Part shown: piece by piece, positions 24,800 to 36,000 of the stretch
How positions within the stretch are numbered: position 1 is the first letter of the stretch
How the letters are laid out: every line of letters begins with the position of its first letter
Notes under the pieces: generated by a model
Database searches by the model: none
What the model was told of the DNA's origin: nothing
What the model saw: the letters and a program-made list of their open reading frames with translations, nothing else
Source: Pseudoalteromonas sp. MM1
Lineage (GTDB): Bacteria; Pseudomonadota; Gammaproteobacteria; Enterobacterales; Alteromonadaceae
DNA length: 64,000 nt
Direction: 5' to 3'
Assembly (NCBI RefSeq): GCF_030296835.1
Contig: NZ_AP027922.1
Coordinates: 1,178,001-1,242,000 of the forward strand
Made by a program: the position numbers and the translations under genes

Positions 24800-26299
24800 A
24801 TGGCAAAAGAGATATTATTGGTTGCTGAAGCCGTTTCCAATGAGAAAGCGGTTCCAAAAGAAAAGATTTTTGAAGCGCTAGAGTTCGCTCTAGCAACAGC
24901 GACAAAGAAAAAACACGATGGCGAAATTGAAGTACGTGTATCAATCGACCGTAAAACCGGTGATTACGACACGTTCCGTCGTTGGCAGATTGCAGAAGTT
25001 CAAGAAGATGGTTCTTTAGAAAACCCTTACAGCGAAATCACATTAGAAGCAGCTCAAGTTGAAGAACCAGACCTGCAACTAGGTGATTATGTTGAAGAAC
25101 AGATTGAATCTATCAAATTCGACCGCATAACTACACAAATGGCAAAGCAAGTTATCGTACAAAAAGTACGTGAAGCTGAGCGCGCTTTAGTTGTAGAAGC
25201 TTATAAAGATCAAGAAGGCGAGCTAGTAACAGGTGTTGTTAAAAAAGCGACACGTGATGCGATCGTACTTGATTTAGGTAACAACGCAGAAGCGGTTATT
25301 TACCGTGACGATATGCTACCACGTGAAAACTTCCGCCCAGGCGATCGTATCCGTGGTCTTCTTTACGAAGTTAAACCTGAAGCACGCGGCGCACAGTTAT
25401 TTGTAACGCGTTCAAAACCAGAAATGCTGATGGAATTATTCCGCATTGAGGTGCCAGAAATTGGCGAAGAAATGATTGAGCTTCGTGCTGCAGCACGCGA
25501 TCCTGGTTCACGCGCTAAAATCGCCGTTAAATCTAACGACAAGCGCATTGACCCAGTAGGTGCGTGTGTTGGTATGCGTGGTGCACGTGTTCAAGCTGTA
25601 TCATCAGAACTTGGTGGCGAGCGTGTTGATATTGTACTTTACGATGACAACCCTGCACAGTTTGTAATTAATGCAATGGCACCGGCTGAAGTAGCTTCAA
25701 TCGTAATGGATGAAGACACTCATTCAATGGATATCGCTGTTGAAGCAGATAACCTAGCACAAGCAATTGGTCGTAATGGTCAAAACGTTCGTTTAGCAAG
25801 CCAATTAACTGGCTGGGAACTAAACGTAATGACAGTTGATGACATGCGCGCTAAAAACGAGGCTGAGTCAGATAAGTTAATTAACTTATTTACTGAAAAC
25901 TTAGATATTGATGATGAATTTGCATCATTACTTATCAACGAAGGTTTCTCAACACTTGAAGAAGTAGCCTATGTGCCGGCTTCTGAGTTTTTAGAAATTG
26001 ATGGCTTAGATGAAGAAACGGTTGATGTACTGCGCTCACGCGCTAAAGACGCGTTAACGACTAAAGCACTTAAAACGGAAGAAAGCTTAGAGGGCGTAGA
26101 GCCTGCTGAAGACTTACTTGCGCTTGAAGGTTTAGAACGCCATCTAGCATTTGTTATGGCAAGTAAGGGTGTAGTTACACTTGAAGACTTAGCTGAGCAA
26201 GGTATTGATGAATTAGTAGATATTACAGAGCTTTCACCTGAAAAAGCAGGTGAGTTAATTATGGCTGCACGTAATATTTGTTGGTTCGCAGACGAGTAA
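24800..26299 (+). CDS. nusA: Transcription termination/antitermination factor NusA
   Basis: Protein of 499 residues that binds RNA polymerase and modulates pausing, termination and antitermination. The N-terminal polymerase-binding domain begins [12 protein letters not shown]. It is followed by S1 (about 135-200, [16 protein letters not shown]), two KH domains ([17 protein letters not shown] and [24 protein letters not shown]), and two C-terminal acidic helical repeats as in enteric NusA. The ATG at 24800 with GAGG upstream is the true start. infB follows after 25 bp. Confidence 0.98.
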   Translation: MAKEILLVAEAVSNEKAVPKEKIFEALEFALATATKKKHDGEIEVRVSIDRKTGDYDTFRRWQIAEVQEDGSLENPYSEITLEAAQVEEPDLQLGDYVEEQIESIKFDRITTQMAKQVIVQKVREAERALVVEAYKDQEGELVTGVVKKATRDAIVLDLGNNAEAVIYRDDMLPRENFRPGDRIRGLLYEVKPEARGAQLFVTRSKPEMLMELFRIEVPEIGEEMIELRAAARDPGSRAKIAVKSNDKRIDPVGACVGMRGARVQAVSSELGGERVDIVLYDDNPAQFVINAMAPAEVASIVMDEDTHSMDIAVEADNLAQAIGRNGQNVRLASQLTGWELNVMTVDDMRAKNEAESDKLINLFTENLDIDDEFASLLINEGFSTLEEVAYVPASEFLEIDGLDEETVDVLRSRAKDALTTKALKTEESLEGVEPAEDLLALEGLERHLAFVMASKGVVTLEDLAEQGIDELVDITELSPEKAGELIMAARNICWFADE

Positions 26300-26324
26300 T
26301 TTATTAACGGAGGTATTACACACT

Positions 26325-28982
26325 ATGGCAGAAGTAAATGTTGAAAAACTAGCCGGCGATATAGGTACAACTGTTGATAAATTGCTACAGCAATTTTCAC
26401 AAGCGGGTATCACTAAAAAAGCAGGTGACAATGTAACAGAAGCTGAAAAAGCACAGTTACTTGATCACTTAAGCAAATCGCACGGTGGTACTGGTTCAGA
26501 TGGCCCAGCACGTATGACTTTACAGCGTAAGAGCAAAAGCACATTAAATGTAACGGGCTCTACGGGTAAAGCGAAAGCTGTTCAAGTTGAAGTTCGCAAA
26601 ACACGTACTTACGTGAAAAAGAGCGCAATGGAGCAAGAGCAAGAACAGCAACGTCTAGCCGCTGAAGAAAAAGCGCGTATCGAAGAGCAGCAAAAAGCTG
26701 CACAAGAAGCCGCTGAGTTAAAAGCGAAACAAGAGGCAGAACGTAAAGCAAAAGAAGACGCTGATCGTAAAGCCAAAGAAGAAGCTAAACGCAAAGCAGA
26801 TGCAGAGCGTAAAGCTAAACAACAGCAGATGACCCCAGAGCAAAGTGCTAAGTCTGAGAAAGATCGCATCGAAGCTGAGCGTCTGCAGAAAGAAGCAGAA
26901 GAGGCCGCATTGAAGAAAGCTGAAGAAGAAGCGAAACGTCAAGCAGAAGAGGCAAGAAAGCTAGCTGAAGAAAATGAAGCTCGCTGGAAGAAAGAAGAAG
27001 AAGAACGTAAGAAACGCGAAGAAACAGCGGATCACCATCTTACGACTTCTACATACGCACGTGAGGCAGAAGATGTAGCCGATGCACGTGATGAGCAAGG
27101 CGCACGCCGTGCTAAGAAAAAGAAAAAAGCCCCAGCAAAAGATAAATTTGCAGGTGGTAAAGGCCGTAAAGGCAAGCTAAAAGCACCTACATCACTACAG
27201 CATGGTTTCCAAAAGCCAACTGCAGATGTTAAAAACGAAGTGCGTATTAGCGAAACAATTACAGTTGCTGAGCTTGCTTCACGCATGGCAGTTAAAGGCG
27301 CTGAAGTTGTTAAAACAATGATGAAAATGGGTGACATGGTTACCATTAACCAAGTGATTGACCAAGAAACAGCACAACTTGTTGCTGAAGAAATGGGCCA
27401 CAAAGTTATCATTGTTAAAGAAAACGAATTAGAGCAAACAGTTTTAAATGACCGTCATGAAGATGGTAAGTCTGAGCCTCGTGCGCCAGTAGTAACTGTA
27501 ATGGGTCACGTTGACCACGGTAAAACATCAACACTTGATTACATTCGTTCAGCTAAAGTTGCATCAGGCGAAGCCGGTGGTATTACACAGCACATTGGTG
27601 CATATCACGTTGAAACAAACGGCAACATGATCACTTTCTTAGATACACCAGGCCATGCCGCGTTTACATCAATGCGTGCACGTGGTGCTAAAGCGACAGA
27701 TATTGTAATCCTAGTGGTTGCAGCAGATGATGGTGTAATGCCACAAACTAAAGAAGCGGTACAGCATGCTCGTGCAGCTGGCGTTCCTTTAATCATCGCT
27801 GTAAACAAAATGGATAAAGAAGGCGCAGATCCAGATCGCGTTAAAAACGAACTAGCTCAGCTAGACGTTATCCCTGAAGATTGGGGCGGCGATACGCAAT
27901 ACGTTCATATCTCAGCTAAAACTGGCTTAGGTATTGATGACTTACTAGAAGCTGTACTTATGCAGTCAGAATTATTGGAGCTAAGTGCCCCTTCTGAAGG
28001 TATGGCTGCAGGTGTTGTTATTGAATCTCGCCTTGATAAAGGACGTGGTCCGGTAGCGTCTATATTGGTTCAATCAGGTACCCTTAACCAAGGCGATATC
28101 GTACTGTGTGGTCTTGAATACGGCCGTGTTCGTGCAATGAAAGACGAAAATGGTAAAGACATTAAATCAGCTGGCCCTTCTATTCCAGTTGAGATTTTAG
28201 GTCTTTCTGGTATACCGGCGGCAGGTGATGAAGCAACCGTTGTTAAAGATGAGCGTAAAGCGCGTGAAGTGGCTTTATACCGTCAAGGTAAGTTCCGCGA
28301 CGTTAAGTTGGCTCGTCAGCAAAAAGCGAAGCTTGAAAACATGTTTTCTAACATGGCTGAAGGCGATGTATCTGAAGTTAACATTGTACTTAAAGCAGAC
28401 GTTCAAGGTTCAATTGAAGCAATTTCAGATTCACTAACTAAGCTTTCTACTGATGAAGTTAAAGTGAAGATTGTAGGCTCAGGCGTAGGTGGTATCACTG
28501 AAACTGATGCAACACTTGCGGCTGCATCTAATGCAATCGTAGTTGGCTTTAACGTTCGTGCTGATGCATCTGCACGTAAAGTAATTGACACTGAAAACTT
28601 AGACCTTCGTTACTACAGCGTAATCTACAGCCTAATTGAGGAAGTTAAGCAAGCCATGTCTGGTATGCTTGCACCTGAATTTAAGCAAGAGATTATCGGT
28701 CTTGCTGAAGTGCGTGACGTATTTAAGTCTCCAAAAATTGGCGCAATTGCTGGTTGTATGGTTACTGAAGGTACAATTAAACGCAGCGCACCAATTCGTG
28801 TACTACGTGACAACGTGGTTATTTACGAAGGTGAGCTTGAGTCACTACGTCGCTTTAAAGATGACGTTCAAGAAGTACGTAACGGCATGGAATGTGGTAT
28901 CGGTGTTAAGAACTACAATGACGTTCGCGTTGGTGACCAAATCGAAGTATTTGAGACAGTTGAAGTACAACGTACACTTTAA
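26325..28982 (+). CDS. infB: Translation initiation factor IF-2
   Basis: GTPase of 885 residues that delivers fMet-tRNA to the 30S subunit. An N-terminal IF2 helical domain is followed by a long Lys/Glu/Ala-rich coiled segment (about residues 100-235), a basic patch, a second IF2-N domain ([15 protein letters not shown]), and the G domain with [20 protein letters not shown] and SAKTG. Domains II-IV complete the C terminus. An internal start producing a shorter isoform, as in E. coli, is possible but not visible here. It ends before a GC-rich stem-loop and rbfA. Confidence 0.98.
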   Translation: MAEVNVEKLAGDIGTTVDKLLQQFSQAGITKKAGDNVTEAEKAQLLDHLSKSHGGTGSDGPARMTLQRKSKSTLNVTGSTGKAKAVQVEVRKTRTYVKKSAMEQEQEQQRLAAEEKARIEEQQKAAQEAAELKAKQEAERKAKEDADRKAKEEAKRKADAERKAKQQQMTPEQSAKSEKDRIEAERLQKEAEEAALKKAEEEAKRQAEEARKLAEENEARWKKEEEERKKREETADHHLTTSTYAREAEDVADARDEQGARRAKKKKKAPAKDKFAGGKGRKGKLKAPTSLQHGFQKPTADVKNEVRISETITVAELASRMAVKGAEVVKTMMKMGDMVTINQVIDQETAQLVAEEMGHKVIIVKENELEQTVLNDRHEDGKSEPRAPVVTVMGHVDHGKTSTLDYIRSAKVASGEAGGITQHIGAYHVETNGNMITFLDTPGHAAFTSMRARGAKATDIVILVVAADDGVMPQTKEAVQHARAAGVPLIIAVNKMDKEGADPDRVKNELAQLDVIPEDWGGDTQYVHISAKTGLGIDDLLEAVLMQSELLELSAPSEGMAAGVVIESRLDKGRGPVASILVQSGTLNQGDIVLCGLEYGRVRAMKDENGKDIKSAGPSIPVEILGLSGIPAAGDEATVVKDERKAREVALYRQGKFRDVKLARQQKAKLENMFSNMAEGDVSEVNIVLKADVQGSIEAISDSLTKLSTDEVKVKIVGSGVGGITETDATLAAASNAIVVGFNVRADASARKVIDTENLDLRYYSVIYSLIEEVKQAMSGMLAPEFKQEIIGLAEVRDVFKSPKIGAIAGCMVTEGTIKRSAPIRVLRDNVVIYEGELESLRRFKDDVQEVRNGMECGIGVKNYNDVRVGDQIEVFETVEVQRTL

Positions 28983-29003
28983 TTGCTCGTAAGCTAAGAT
29001 TTT

Positions 29004-29026
29004 AAATGGGGGCTTTGCCCCCATTT
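29004..29026 (+). terminator. Stem-loop between infB and rbfA
   Basis: Perfect hairpin AAATGGGGGC-TTT-GCCCCCATTT without a strong T run. It may be a partial terminator or an RNA processing and stability element. Confidence 0.5.
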
Positions 29027-29091
29027 CTGTATCCATTATTTAATTAACTTATTATTTTAATTCAGTAAGTTATGATTTTAGGAAAACAATC

Positions 29092-29499
29092 ATGAGAGAA
29101 TTTTCTCGCACTGATCGTGTTGCTCAACAAATTCAAAAAGAAATTGCTGTTATTTTACAACGCGAAATTAAAGATCCGCGCTTAGGCATGGTGACAGTGT
29201 CTGCGGTAGAAGTATCGCGCGATTTATCTTACGCAAAAGTTTTTATTACGGTGTTTAATACCGAAGATGAAAACAAAGCAAAAGAAAGCGCAAAAATACT
29301 TAACGAAGCTACGGGCTATATTCGCTCGTTACTGGGTAAGCGTATTCGTGCTCGTATAATGCCTGAGCTTAAGTTTGTAGTAGATAACTCACTAATGGAA
29401 GGGATGCGTATCTCTAACTTAGTGGACTCGGTTATTCGCGAAGATAACGCTAAACATGTAAATGATGAAACTGATAGCGAAGAAGGCACTAAAGACTAA
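29092..29499 (+). CDS. rbfA: Ribosome-binding factor A
   Basis: Cold-related 30S maturation factor of 135 residues with a KH-like fold. Family blocks are [43 protein letters not shown] (in two parts) and [19 protein letters not shown]. The tail is acidic, as usual. AGGA lies before the ATG, and the stop overlaps the truB start by 1 nt, so translation is coupled. Confidence 0.97.
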   Translation: MREFSRTDRVAQQIQKEIAVILQREIKDPRLGMVTVSAVEVSRDLSYAKVFITVFNTEDENKAKESAKILNEATGYIRSLLGKRIRARIMPELKFVVDNSLMEGMRISNLVDSVIREDNAKHVNDETDSEEGTKD

Positions 29500-30443
29500 T
29501 GGCTAGACGCAGTAAAGGCCGTCCGATTGATGGTATTTTGTTGTTAAACAAACCTCAAGGCATTTCGTCGAACAAAGCCCTACAGCAAGCTAAAGGTATT
29601 TATTTTGCCCAAAAAGCTGGCCATACCGGTGCGCTAGACCCACTGGCCACAGGTATGCTACCTATTTGTTTTGGTGAAGCGACTAAGTTTACTCAGTTTT
29701 TGCTCGATACAGATAAAACCTATGTGGTAAGAGCAAAACTAGGTGAGCGCACCACTACCTCTGATTCAGATGGCGAAGTGGTTGAAACCCGTGATGTAAA
29801 CATTACTACTGAGCAACTTGCTGCAGAAATAGAAAAGTTTTTAGGCGAGTCAGATCAGTATCCATCAATGTACTCAGCGCTTAAATATGAAGGCAAGCCT
29901 TTATATAAGTACGCGCGTGAAGGTATTGAAGTACCGCGTAAATGCCGAAAAATAAATGTATTTAGTTTAACGCTTGATGAGTTTGATGAAGCGAATAACG
30001 AAGTGCAAATGACCGCCCATGTATCTAAAGGCACGTACATTCGTACCATTGTTGATGATTTAGGGGAAAACCTAGGCTGTGGTGCACATGTTATTATGTT
30101 GCATCGCTCAGCAGTTGGTCATTACCCTAAAGATAAAATGGTCTCGCTTGAGCACCTTGAAACCTTATTAGCCAAGGCTAAAGAGGAAGAGGTTGCCCCA
30201 TCTACATACCTTGATGAATTACTATTACCAATGGATAGTGCATTGGTTGATTTACCTGTTGTAGAAATTAGCAAAGAGCAGGGCGTTTCGTTTAGCCATG
30301 GCCAAGCCGTGGTGCTAGGCACTGAATTACCCGAAGGGGCAATTAAAGTCCTGGCTGATGGTGCGTTTATCGGCACTGGTGAGCGCAACCCTGATGGACA
30401 TTTAAAATCAAAGCGTGGCCTGTCTAATCAGCAACCAGAGTAA
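29499..30443 (+). CDS. truB: tRNA pseudouridine-55 synthase TruB
   Basis: Converts U55 of all tRNAs to pseudouridine. Protein of 314 residues with the catalytic region GHTGALDPLATGMLPICFG (Asp nucleophile in ALDPLA, around residue 48), then YPSMYSALKYEGKPLYKYAREG and VSKGTYIRTIVDDLG. A C-terminal PUA-like region follows. It is translationally coupled to rbfA and lies 109 bp upstream of rpsO, the conserved order. Confidence 0.97.
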   Translation: MARRSKGRPIDGILLLNKPQGISSNKALQQAKGIYFAQKAGHTGALDPLATGMLPICFGEATKFTQFLLDTDKTYVVRAKLGERTTTSDSDGEVVETRDVNITTEQLAAEIEKFLGESDQYPSMYSALKYEGKPLYKYAREGIEVPRKCRKINVFSLTLDEFDEANNEVQMTAHVSKGTYIRTIVDDLGENLGCGAHVIMLHRSAVGHYPKDKMVSLEHLETLLAKAKEEEVAPSTYLDELLLPMDSALVDLPVVEISKEQGVSFSHGQAVVLGTELPEGAIKVLADGAFIGTGERNPDGHLKSKRGLSNQQPE

Positions 30444-30552
30444 ACTTTAACTTGTAGTTATTCTCATAGTTGGTAGAATACGCCCGCTTAATCGTTTTGG
30501 CTGAATTAGTGATCGGCTAAAGCACCTATTAAATTTAACTTTTGGAGTTATT

Positions 30553-30822
30553 ATGTCACTAAGCAATCAAGAAAAAATCGATATCATTGCTAAATTTGCA
30601 CGTGCTGAAGGCGACACTGGTTCACCTGAAGTACAAGTAGCTTTACTTACTTTTGATATCAACAAGCTTCAAGGTCACTTTGCTGACCACAAGCATGACT
30701 TCCACTCACGTCGTGGTCTGCTTCGTAAAGTAAGTACTCGCCGTAAATTGCTTGATTACCTAAAAGGTAAAGACATCTCGCGTTATACTGCGTTAATCCA
30801 AGAGCTTGGCCTACGTCGCTAA
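30553..30822 (+). CDS. rpsO: 30S ribosomal protein S15
   Basis: Protein of 89 residues, the standard length, that binds the central domain of 16S rRNA. It has [38 protein letters not shown] and ends [10 protein letters not shown], the universal S15 pattern. A GGAG site precedes the ATG. The approximately 100-nt leader may contain the autoregulatory structure known from E. coli rpsO; this was not resolved here. Confidence 0.98.
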   Translation: MSLSNQEKIDIIAKFARAEGDTGSPEVQVALLTFDINKLQGHFADHKHDFHSRRGLLRKVSTRRKLLDYLKGKDISRYTALIQELGLRR

Positions 30823-30838
30823 GAACTTGATTACGAGA

Positions 30839-30864
30839 AAAGGAGCTTTATAGCTCCTTTTTTT
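30839..30864 (+). terminator. Terminator of rpsO
   Basis: AAAGGAGC-TTTATA-GCTCCTTT hairpin with a run of T residues, 16 bp after the stop. Confidence 0.88.
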
Positions 30865-30944
30865 GTGCCTAAATTTTGTAATTTAAAATCATCCATAATA
30901 GCTTTACTAACTGGCTTTATGATGTTTTAAAATACTCATGCGCC

Positions 30945-31158
30945 TAATACCAACCCGTATTAATACTTAATCATTTTCAGGGGTTAAACGTGTCGCTATC
31001 TGCGTTAAAAAATTCTCATTTACGACTGCATGGATGCAGAAGGTAGAGCAATGCAGGAGCAATTGCCGAGAACAACTAAATAGCGAGTTTTTTGCCTTGT
31101 TATCAACACGTTTATCCATCCTCAAAATAGATCACTTAATTATGAGGATTGGTATAAT
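30945..31158. repeat. MITE-like dispersed repeat, long copy
   Basis: This 214-bp relative of 3650-3814 has the same ends (TAATACCAACCC on the left, GGATTGGTATAAT on the right, imperfect inverted repeats). It contains an extra central module of about 47 bp with the hairpin CTGCATGGATGCAG (31026-31039) followed by GCAGGAGCAATTGCCGAG. Similar modules occur twice in the element at 45940-46304. Confidence 0.7.
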
Positions 31159-31486
31159 AAAACAACGAGCTTTAGCGTTTTACCAGCACGAATATCTCCC
31201 CTTATAAAACCTGCCTTAATTAAGCGAATTGGTACAAACCGTTTTATATAAAGTAATTGATAAATAATGAGATAAAAGCGATTACTTTTATCTTTGGGTA
31301 GACTCGCAATTTTACGTCGCTTTGGTATATACTATGCGCGTAGATAAATAGGTTATCTGCAGTCATTAAAAATTTTGCCAATTGTAGTACTTAATTGATT
31401 TCCAACTGAATACAATTATGTACTGTAATTGGCCCTTTTAATGACACTTATTAATGAAATATAAAAACATTTAAGGAATATTTTAA
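31159..31486. other. pnp leader region
   Basis: Contains CTTAATTAAGCGAATTGGTA (31215-31234), an inverted copy (19 of 20) of 41816-41835. There is a possible -10 TATACT (31328-31333) and a small hairpin AGATAA-ATAGG-TTATCT near 31342-31358. A long pnp leader is expected because pnp mRNA is autoregulated through RNase III cleavage in E. coli. Confidence 0.4.
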
Positions 31487-33613
31487 GTGCAAGCAATTAT
31501 TAAAGAATTTCAACTAGGTCAACACACAGTTACCCTAGAAACAGGTGCAATCGCTCGTCAAGCTGACGGCGCTGTACTAGCAAGCATTGGTGACACGTCA
31601 GTATTAGTTACTGTCGTTGGTAAGCGTGAAGCTCAACCTGGTCAAGACTTTTTCCCACTTACTGTTAACTACCAAGAGCGTATGTACGCTGCTGGTCGTA
31701 TCCCAGGTGGTTTCCTAAAGCGTGAAGGTCGTCCTAACGATGGCGAAACACTTATTGCACGTCTTATTGACCGTCCAATTCGTCCACTTTTCCCAAATGG
31801 TTTCGTAAATGAAGTACAAGTTATTGCAACCGTTGTATCTGTAAACCCTGAAATCCAACCAGATATGGTTGCGATGATTGGTACATCAGCAGCACTTGCT
31901 ATCTCTGGTATCCCATTTAGCGGCCCAATTGGTGCTTCTCGCGTTGGTTACATCAACGGTGAATACGTGCTTAACCCAACACTAAAAGAGCTTGAAGAAA
32001 GCCAACTTGATTTAGTTGTTGCAGGTACTGATAACGCAGTACTAATGGTTGAATCAGAAGCTGACGTACTAGCTGAAGACGTAATGCTAGGTGCGGTTGT
32101 ATACGGCCATGAGCAATCTCAAGCTATCATTAACGCAATTAACGAATTTAAAGCAGAAGCAGGTAAGCCTACTTGGGATTGGACTGCACCTGAGAAAAAC
32201 GTATCTCTTGAAGAAAAAGTAGCATCACTTGCATCAGATAAAGTAGGTGAAGCTTACCGTATTACTGATAAAGTAGCACGTAAAGAAGCATTAACTGCAG
32301 CCAAAGACGCTGTAATTGAAGCACTTACAAGTGAACTTGCTGAAGATGAAACACTTGATAAGCAAGAAGTAGGCAAAGTATTTGGTTCTTTAGAGAAGAA
32401 AATTGTACGTGGCCGCATCACTGCCGGTGAAAAACGTATTGATGGTCGTGAACCAGATATGATCCGTGCACTAGATGTAATGACGGGTGTATTACCACGT
32501 ACTCACGGTTCTGCAATCTTTACTCGTGGCGAAACACAAGCACTTGTGACAGCGACACTTGGTACAGAACGTGACTCACAGTTAATCGATGATTTAACGG
32601 GTACTCACAAAAACCACTTTATGCTTAACTACAACTTTCCTCCATTCTGTGTAGGTGAAACTGGTTTTGTAGGTTCTCCAAAGCGTCGTGAAATCGGCCA
32701 CGGTAACTTAGCTAAGCGTGGTATCCAAGCTGTTATGCCTACACTTACTGAGTTCCCTTACTCAATTCGTGTTGTATCTGAAATTACTGAATCAAATGGT
32801 TCGTCTTCAATGGCATCTGTTTGTGGTACGTCACTTGCACTTATGAACGCCGGTGTACCAATTAAAGCATCTGTTGCGGGTATCGCGATGGGCCTTGTGA
32901 AAGAAGATGAAAAGTTTGTTGTTCTTTCAGATATCTTAGGTGATGAAGATCACTTAGGTGACATGGACTTTAAAGTAGCAGGTACTACTAACGGTATCAC
33001 TGCACTACAAATGGATATCAAGATTGAAGGTATCACACAAGAAATCATGCAAATTGCGCTTAAACAAGCAAAAGCGGCGCGTTTACACATTTTAGGTGTG
33101 ATGGACGAAGCGATTTCTGCTCCTTCAGAAGAGTTATCAATGTTTGCTCCTCGTATCTACACTATGCAAATTCCTGCTAAGAAGATTGCTGAAGTAATTG
33201 GTAAAGGTGGCGCTACTATTCGTCAACTTACTGAAGAGACAGGCACAACAATTGAAATTGAAGATGACGGTACAATTAAAATTGCTGCAACAGACGGTGA
33301 AAGCGCACAAAACGCAATTACACGTATTGAGCAATTAACAGCAGAGCTTGAAGTAGGTACTATCTACACTGGTAAAGTTGTACGTATTGTTGACTTTGGT
33401 GCGTTTGTAAACATTCTTCCTGGTAAAGATGGCCTAGTGCATATTTCTCAAATCAGTACAGAGCGTGTTAACAACGTAACTGACCACTTAAGTGAAGGTC
33501 AAGAAGTTAAAGTTAAAGTACTAGAAGTAGACCGCCAAGGCCGTGTACGTCTAAGCATTAAAGAAGCAATGGAGTCAGCAGCACCAGCAGCTGATGAGTC
33601 AAAAGACGCATAA
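31487..33613 (+). CDS. pnp: Polyribonucleotide nucleotidyltransferase (PNPase)
   Basis: Phosphorolytic 3'-5' exoribonuclease of 708 residues and degradosome component. Two RNase PH domains (first with [21 protein letters not shown], second with [24 protein letters not shown] sequence), a KH domain ([19 protein letters not shown], about residue 565) and an S1 domain ([28 protein letters not shown]). It starts at GTG 31487 with AAGGA upstream. It ends at a strong terminator, with nlpI following as in E. coli. Confidence 0.98.
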   Translation: MQAIIKEFQLGQHTVTLETGAIARQADGAVLASIGDTSVLVTVVGKREAQPGQDFFPLTVNYQERMYAAGRIPGGFLKREGRPNDGETLIARLIDRPIRPLFPNGFVNEVQVIATVVSVNPEIQPDMVAMIGTSAALAISGIPFSGPIGASRVGYINGEYVLNPTLKELEESQLDLVVAGTDNAVLMVESEADVLAEDVMLGAVVYGHEQSQAIINAINEFKAEAGKPTWDWTAPEKNVSLEEKVASLASDKVGEAYRITDKVARKEALTAAKDAVIEALTSELAEDETLDKQEVGKVFGSLEKKIVRGRITAGEKRIDGREPDMIRALDVMTGVLPRTHGSAIFTRGETQALVTATLGTERDSQLIDDLTGTHKNHFMLNYNFPPFCVGETGFVGSPKRREIGHGNLAKRGIQAVMPTLTEFPYSIRVVSEITESNGSSSMASVCGTSLALMNAGVPIKASVAGIAMGLVKEDEKFVVLSDILGDEDHLGDMDFKVAGTTNGITALQMDIKIEGITQEIMQIALKQAKAARLHILGVMDEAISAPSEELSMFAPRIYTMQIPAKKIAEVIGKGGATIRQLTEETGTTIEIEDDGTIKIAATDGESAQNAITRIEQLTAELEVGTIYTGKVVRIVDFGAFVNILPGKDGLVHISQISTERVNNVTDHLSEGQEVKVKVLEVDRQGRVRLSIKEAMESAAPAADESKDA

Positions 33614-33650
33614 TTGCTAAACTTTAACCCGTTAATATACGCGGGATAAT

Positions 33651-33679
33651 AAAAAAGGGGCTGTTTAGCCCCTTTTTTT
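33651..33679 (+). terminator. Terminator of pnp
   Basis: AAAAAAGGGGCT-GTTT-AGCCCCTTTTTTT, a textbook hairpin with flanking A and T runs. Confidence 0.92.
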
Positions 33680-33753
33680 ATGCTTTAATGAAACCTTATT
33701 AGACAAGGTCTGTCTTATTTTTATTGCGATATATCTTGGTATTAAGGATTTTA

Positions 33754-34632
33754 ATGATACTCAAACATTTAGCTTTGGCATCTTTTGCTATTTTGTCTTT
33801 AAGCGCTTGCCAAACTACGACTGAATCAACACCTACGCCGATTGTTAATGTGCCATTTACAGCACCCCTTGCATCCGATTTTAGAAGTGAAATTGCGATT
33901 GCGCGTTACTCTGAATTATTAAATAGAGCCGATTTAAGTACCGAGCAACAAGCTAAGCTTTATTATGACCGTGGGGTGTTATTTGATAGTTTAGGAATGA
34001 CTACGTTATCTCGCATTGATTTTAACCGTGCTATAAAATTAAAGCCTGATTTAGCTGAGGTGTATAACTTTTTAGGTATTCAGCACACTTTAATGCAGCA
34101 ATACGAAAAAGCGTATGAGTTTTTTGATTCAGCCCTTGAGCTTAATGAAGAGCATGAATACGCTTATTTAAACCGTGGTATTGCACTGTATTATGGTGAA
34201 AGAGCAAACTTGGCGCAAAGCGATTTTGATGAGTTTTTAGCGCGTTCACCAAACGATCCTTACCGAGTATTATGGCTTTACCTTGCACAATCGCAAGAAG
34301 ATAAACAACAAGCACTAACAGACCTTAAAGCCAATGCTGCTGCCTTAGATGAATCGCAATGGGCGTATCAATTAATTTCGCTTTATAGCGGTGAAATGAG
34401 TGAGCATACGTTTTTATCGGGTATTAGCGAAGGTGTTAAATCTGAGCAAGAATACGCACAACGTTTGTGTGAGGCGTATTTTTATTTAGCCAAAATGCAC
34501 CAAGCAGCGGGTGAGCAGTATTTAGCTGCGGACTACTTTAGGTTAGCGCTATCCACAAATGTGCATGAGTTTATTGAGTACAAATATGCCCGTTTAGAGC
34601 TTGAGCTGATGGCTGGTGCTGACGCTAGCTAA
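33754..34632 (+). CDS. nlpI: Lipoprotein NlpI
   Basis: Outer-membrane lipoprotein of 292 residues that acts as an adaptor for peptidoglycan hydrolases and proteases. Signal peptide MILKHLALASFAILSLSAC has a lipobox ending at Cys19. Tetratricopeptide repeats follow, visible as AKLYYDRGVLFDSLGM, AEVYNFLGIQHTLMQQYEKAYEFFDSALEL and AYLNRGIALYYG. The ATG at 33754 with AAGGA is chosen over an upstream TTG. Its place after pnp matches the enteric gene order. Confidence 0.93.
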   Translation: MILKHLALASFAILSLSACQTTTESTPTPIVNVPFTAPLASDFRSEIAIARYSELLNRADLSTEQQAKLYYDRGVLFDSLGMTTLSRIDFNRAIKLKPDLAEVYNFLGIQHTLMQQYEKAYEFFDSALELNEEHEYAYLNRGIALYYGERANLAQSDFDEFLARSPNDPYRVLWLYLAQSQEDKQQALTDLKANAAALDESQWAYQLISLYSGEMSEHTFLSGISEGVKSEQEYAQRLCEAYFYLAKMHQAAGEQYLAADYFRLALSTNVHEFIEYKYARLELELMAGADAS

Positions 34633-35794
34633 GTATGTTAAGTTTCTAAGTGTATTACTAGGGTGCTTAATTCTATCAGGCTCTAGTAATCGTTTTGGCG
34701 CAATTGGCTTTTGGCATGTATTAAATTCAAAAGCCAATGTATTACAAAGCTACTGGCAAACCCCTTCCTATTTTCGTTCGCATGTTAGCCAGCTCCCGGA
34801 TACGCAATTAGCTAAGTTGGCACGTCTCTCAATTCCTTTAGCACAATATCGATATTCACTTAGGCTTATAAATAGTGGGCATGCAAATACGGCAAAGGTT
34901 TTTTGGCGTGCCGGGGCGAGTAACTTATCAGTTGAACATCGAAAAACATTAGCTGAGCAGTTATTGGTTCATTCGCGGTGGCAAGATTTAGCCTTACTCG
35001 CTAATGAAAAACTATTGCCAGAGGGAAATGAAAAAAATCACCTTAAGCTAGAGCTAAGTACCCATTACAGCCAAGTATCAAATGAATTCATTAATCAACT
35101 TGGGTTTGCTTCTATAAGTGATGATATTGAACCACAAACGCAATGTCTTTTTAATGTGCTTACTATGAGTAACCATCGCTCAGGTTTATATAAATTAAAT
35201 GAGCTAATTTCACGTTATGATCAAGCACCAGAACCGCGCAAACATGTTTTTTGCTTTTCTATGCCTGTGTATGTTGCGGGCGCAGTGAAATGCTCAATAG
35301 ATAAAAACCAAGCTGCGCAGTGTAGTGTGCAAACACCCAAGCTCATAAAATCGGTTACTGAAAATTTTGATTTTATTATTATGATGCCCAAGTATGGCAC
35401 TGCTAATGTAACGAATAACACCATGCTTATAAATTCAGATGCACAGTACCATGTGTTTTTACATGAATTGATGCACTTTAACGGATTTGAGGATGAATAC
35501 GCGTTACCGCTAACTAAACAGGCTTGGTTATGCACACAACGTGGGCTTGTTGCACCTAATTTGTATATTTCTGATGGGAAACAGAAACCTCAAGGGTGGC
35601 ATAAAGCTAATAGTTGTCAAAAAGGGGGGATTGCTTATAAGCCAAGCGAAAATTGGTCTATTATGGAGTATCAGCAATTAGGGCTTTCGGACCAATACAG
35701 GGCGCTTTGGCTAAACCAACTAGATATAGTTAATGACCATTTAAAACGTCTTCCTAGTGCCCCTACGTCGACAAATAAGGGGGTAAAAAATTAG
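34616..35794 (+). CDS. Putative secreted HExxH metalloprotein
   Basis: Protein of 392 residues with a GTG start overlapping nlpI by 17 nt, so probably translationally coupled. It has an N-terminal hydrophobic segment (FLSVLLGCLILSG) that could be a signal anchor or lipoprotein signal. A helical middle region resembles TPR-type packing. Near residue 285 is VFLHELMHFNGFEDEYALPL, a zincin HExxH motif with further acidic residues. Several cysteines (TQCLFN, HVFCFS, VKCSIDKNQAAQC, WLCTQ, NSCQKG) suggest periplasmic disulfides. I do not recognise the family. A cell-envelope protease working with NlpI is a hypothesis. Confidence 0.65.
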   Translation: MLTLAKYVKFLSVLLGCLILSGSSNRFGAIGFWHVLNSKANVLQSYWQTPSYFRSHVSQLPDTQLAKLARLSIPLAQYRYSLRLINSGHANTAKVFWRAGASNLSVEHRKTLAEQLLVHSRWQDLALLANEKLLPEGNEKNHLKLELSTHYSQVSNEFINQLGFASISDDIEPQTQCLFNVLTMSNHRSGLYKLNELISRYDQAPEPRKHVFCFSMPVYVAGAVKCSIDKNQAAQCSVQTPKLIKSVTENFDFIIMMPKYGTANVTNNTMLINSDAQYHVFLHELMHFNGFEDEYALPLTKQAWLCTQRGLVAPNLYISDGKQKPQGWHKANSCQKGGIAYKPSENWSIMEYQQLGLSDQYRALWLNQLDIVNDHLKRLPSAPTSTNKGVKN

Positions 35795-36000
35795 CTGTTA
35801 GCATAATTAAATAAGGCTTAATGATATGTTAAATAGTGCTTAAAAAACCCCCATACAGATCCGCTTTTCGTAGACAAAAACTGTGTTTTTCAGTATAACT
35901 ATACGTATTAATGTCGTTTAAAAACAGGTAGTAAAAGCATCTTTAAGTCACCAAAAAAGGGATGCCCTGATAAACTTATGATAATAAAAGGCCCTACATT

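Noticed and set aside
26560..26942. Long antisense ORFs within infB
   Set aside because: They mirror the Lys/Glu/Ala-rich repeat composition of IF-2 and have no independent support.
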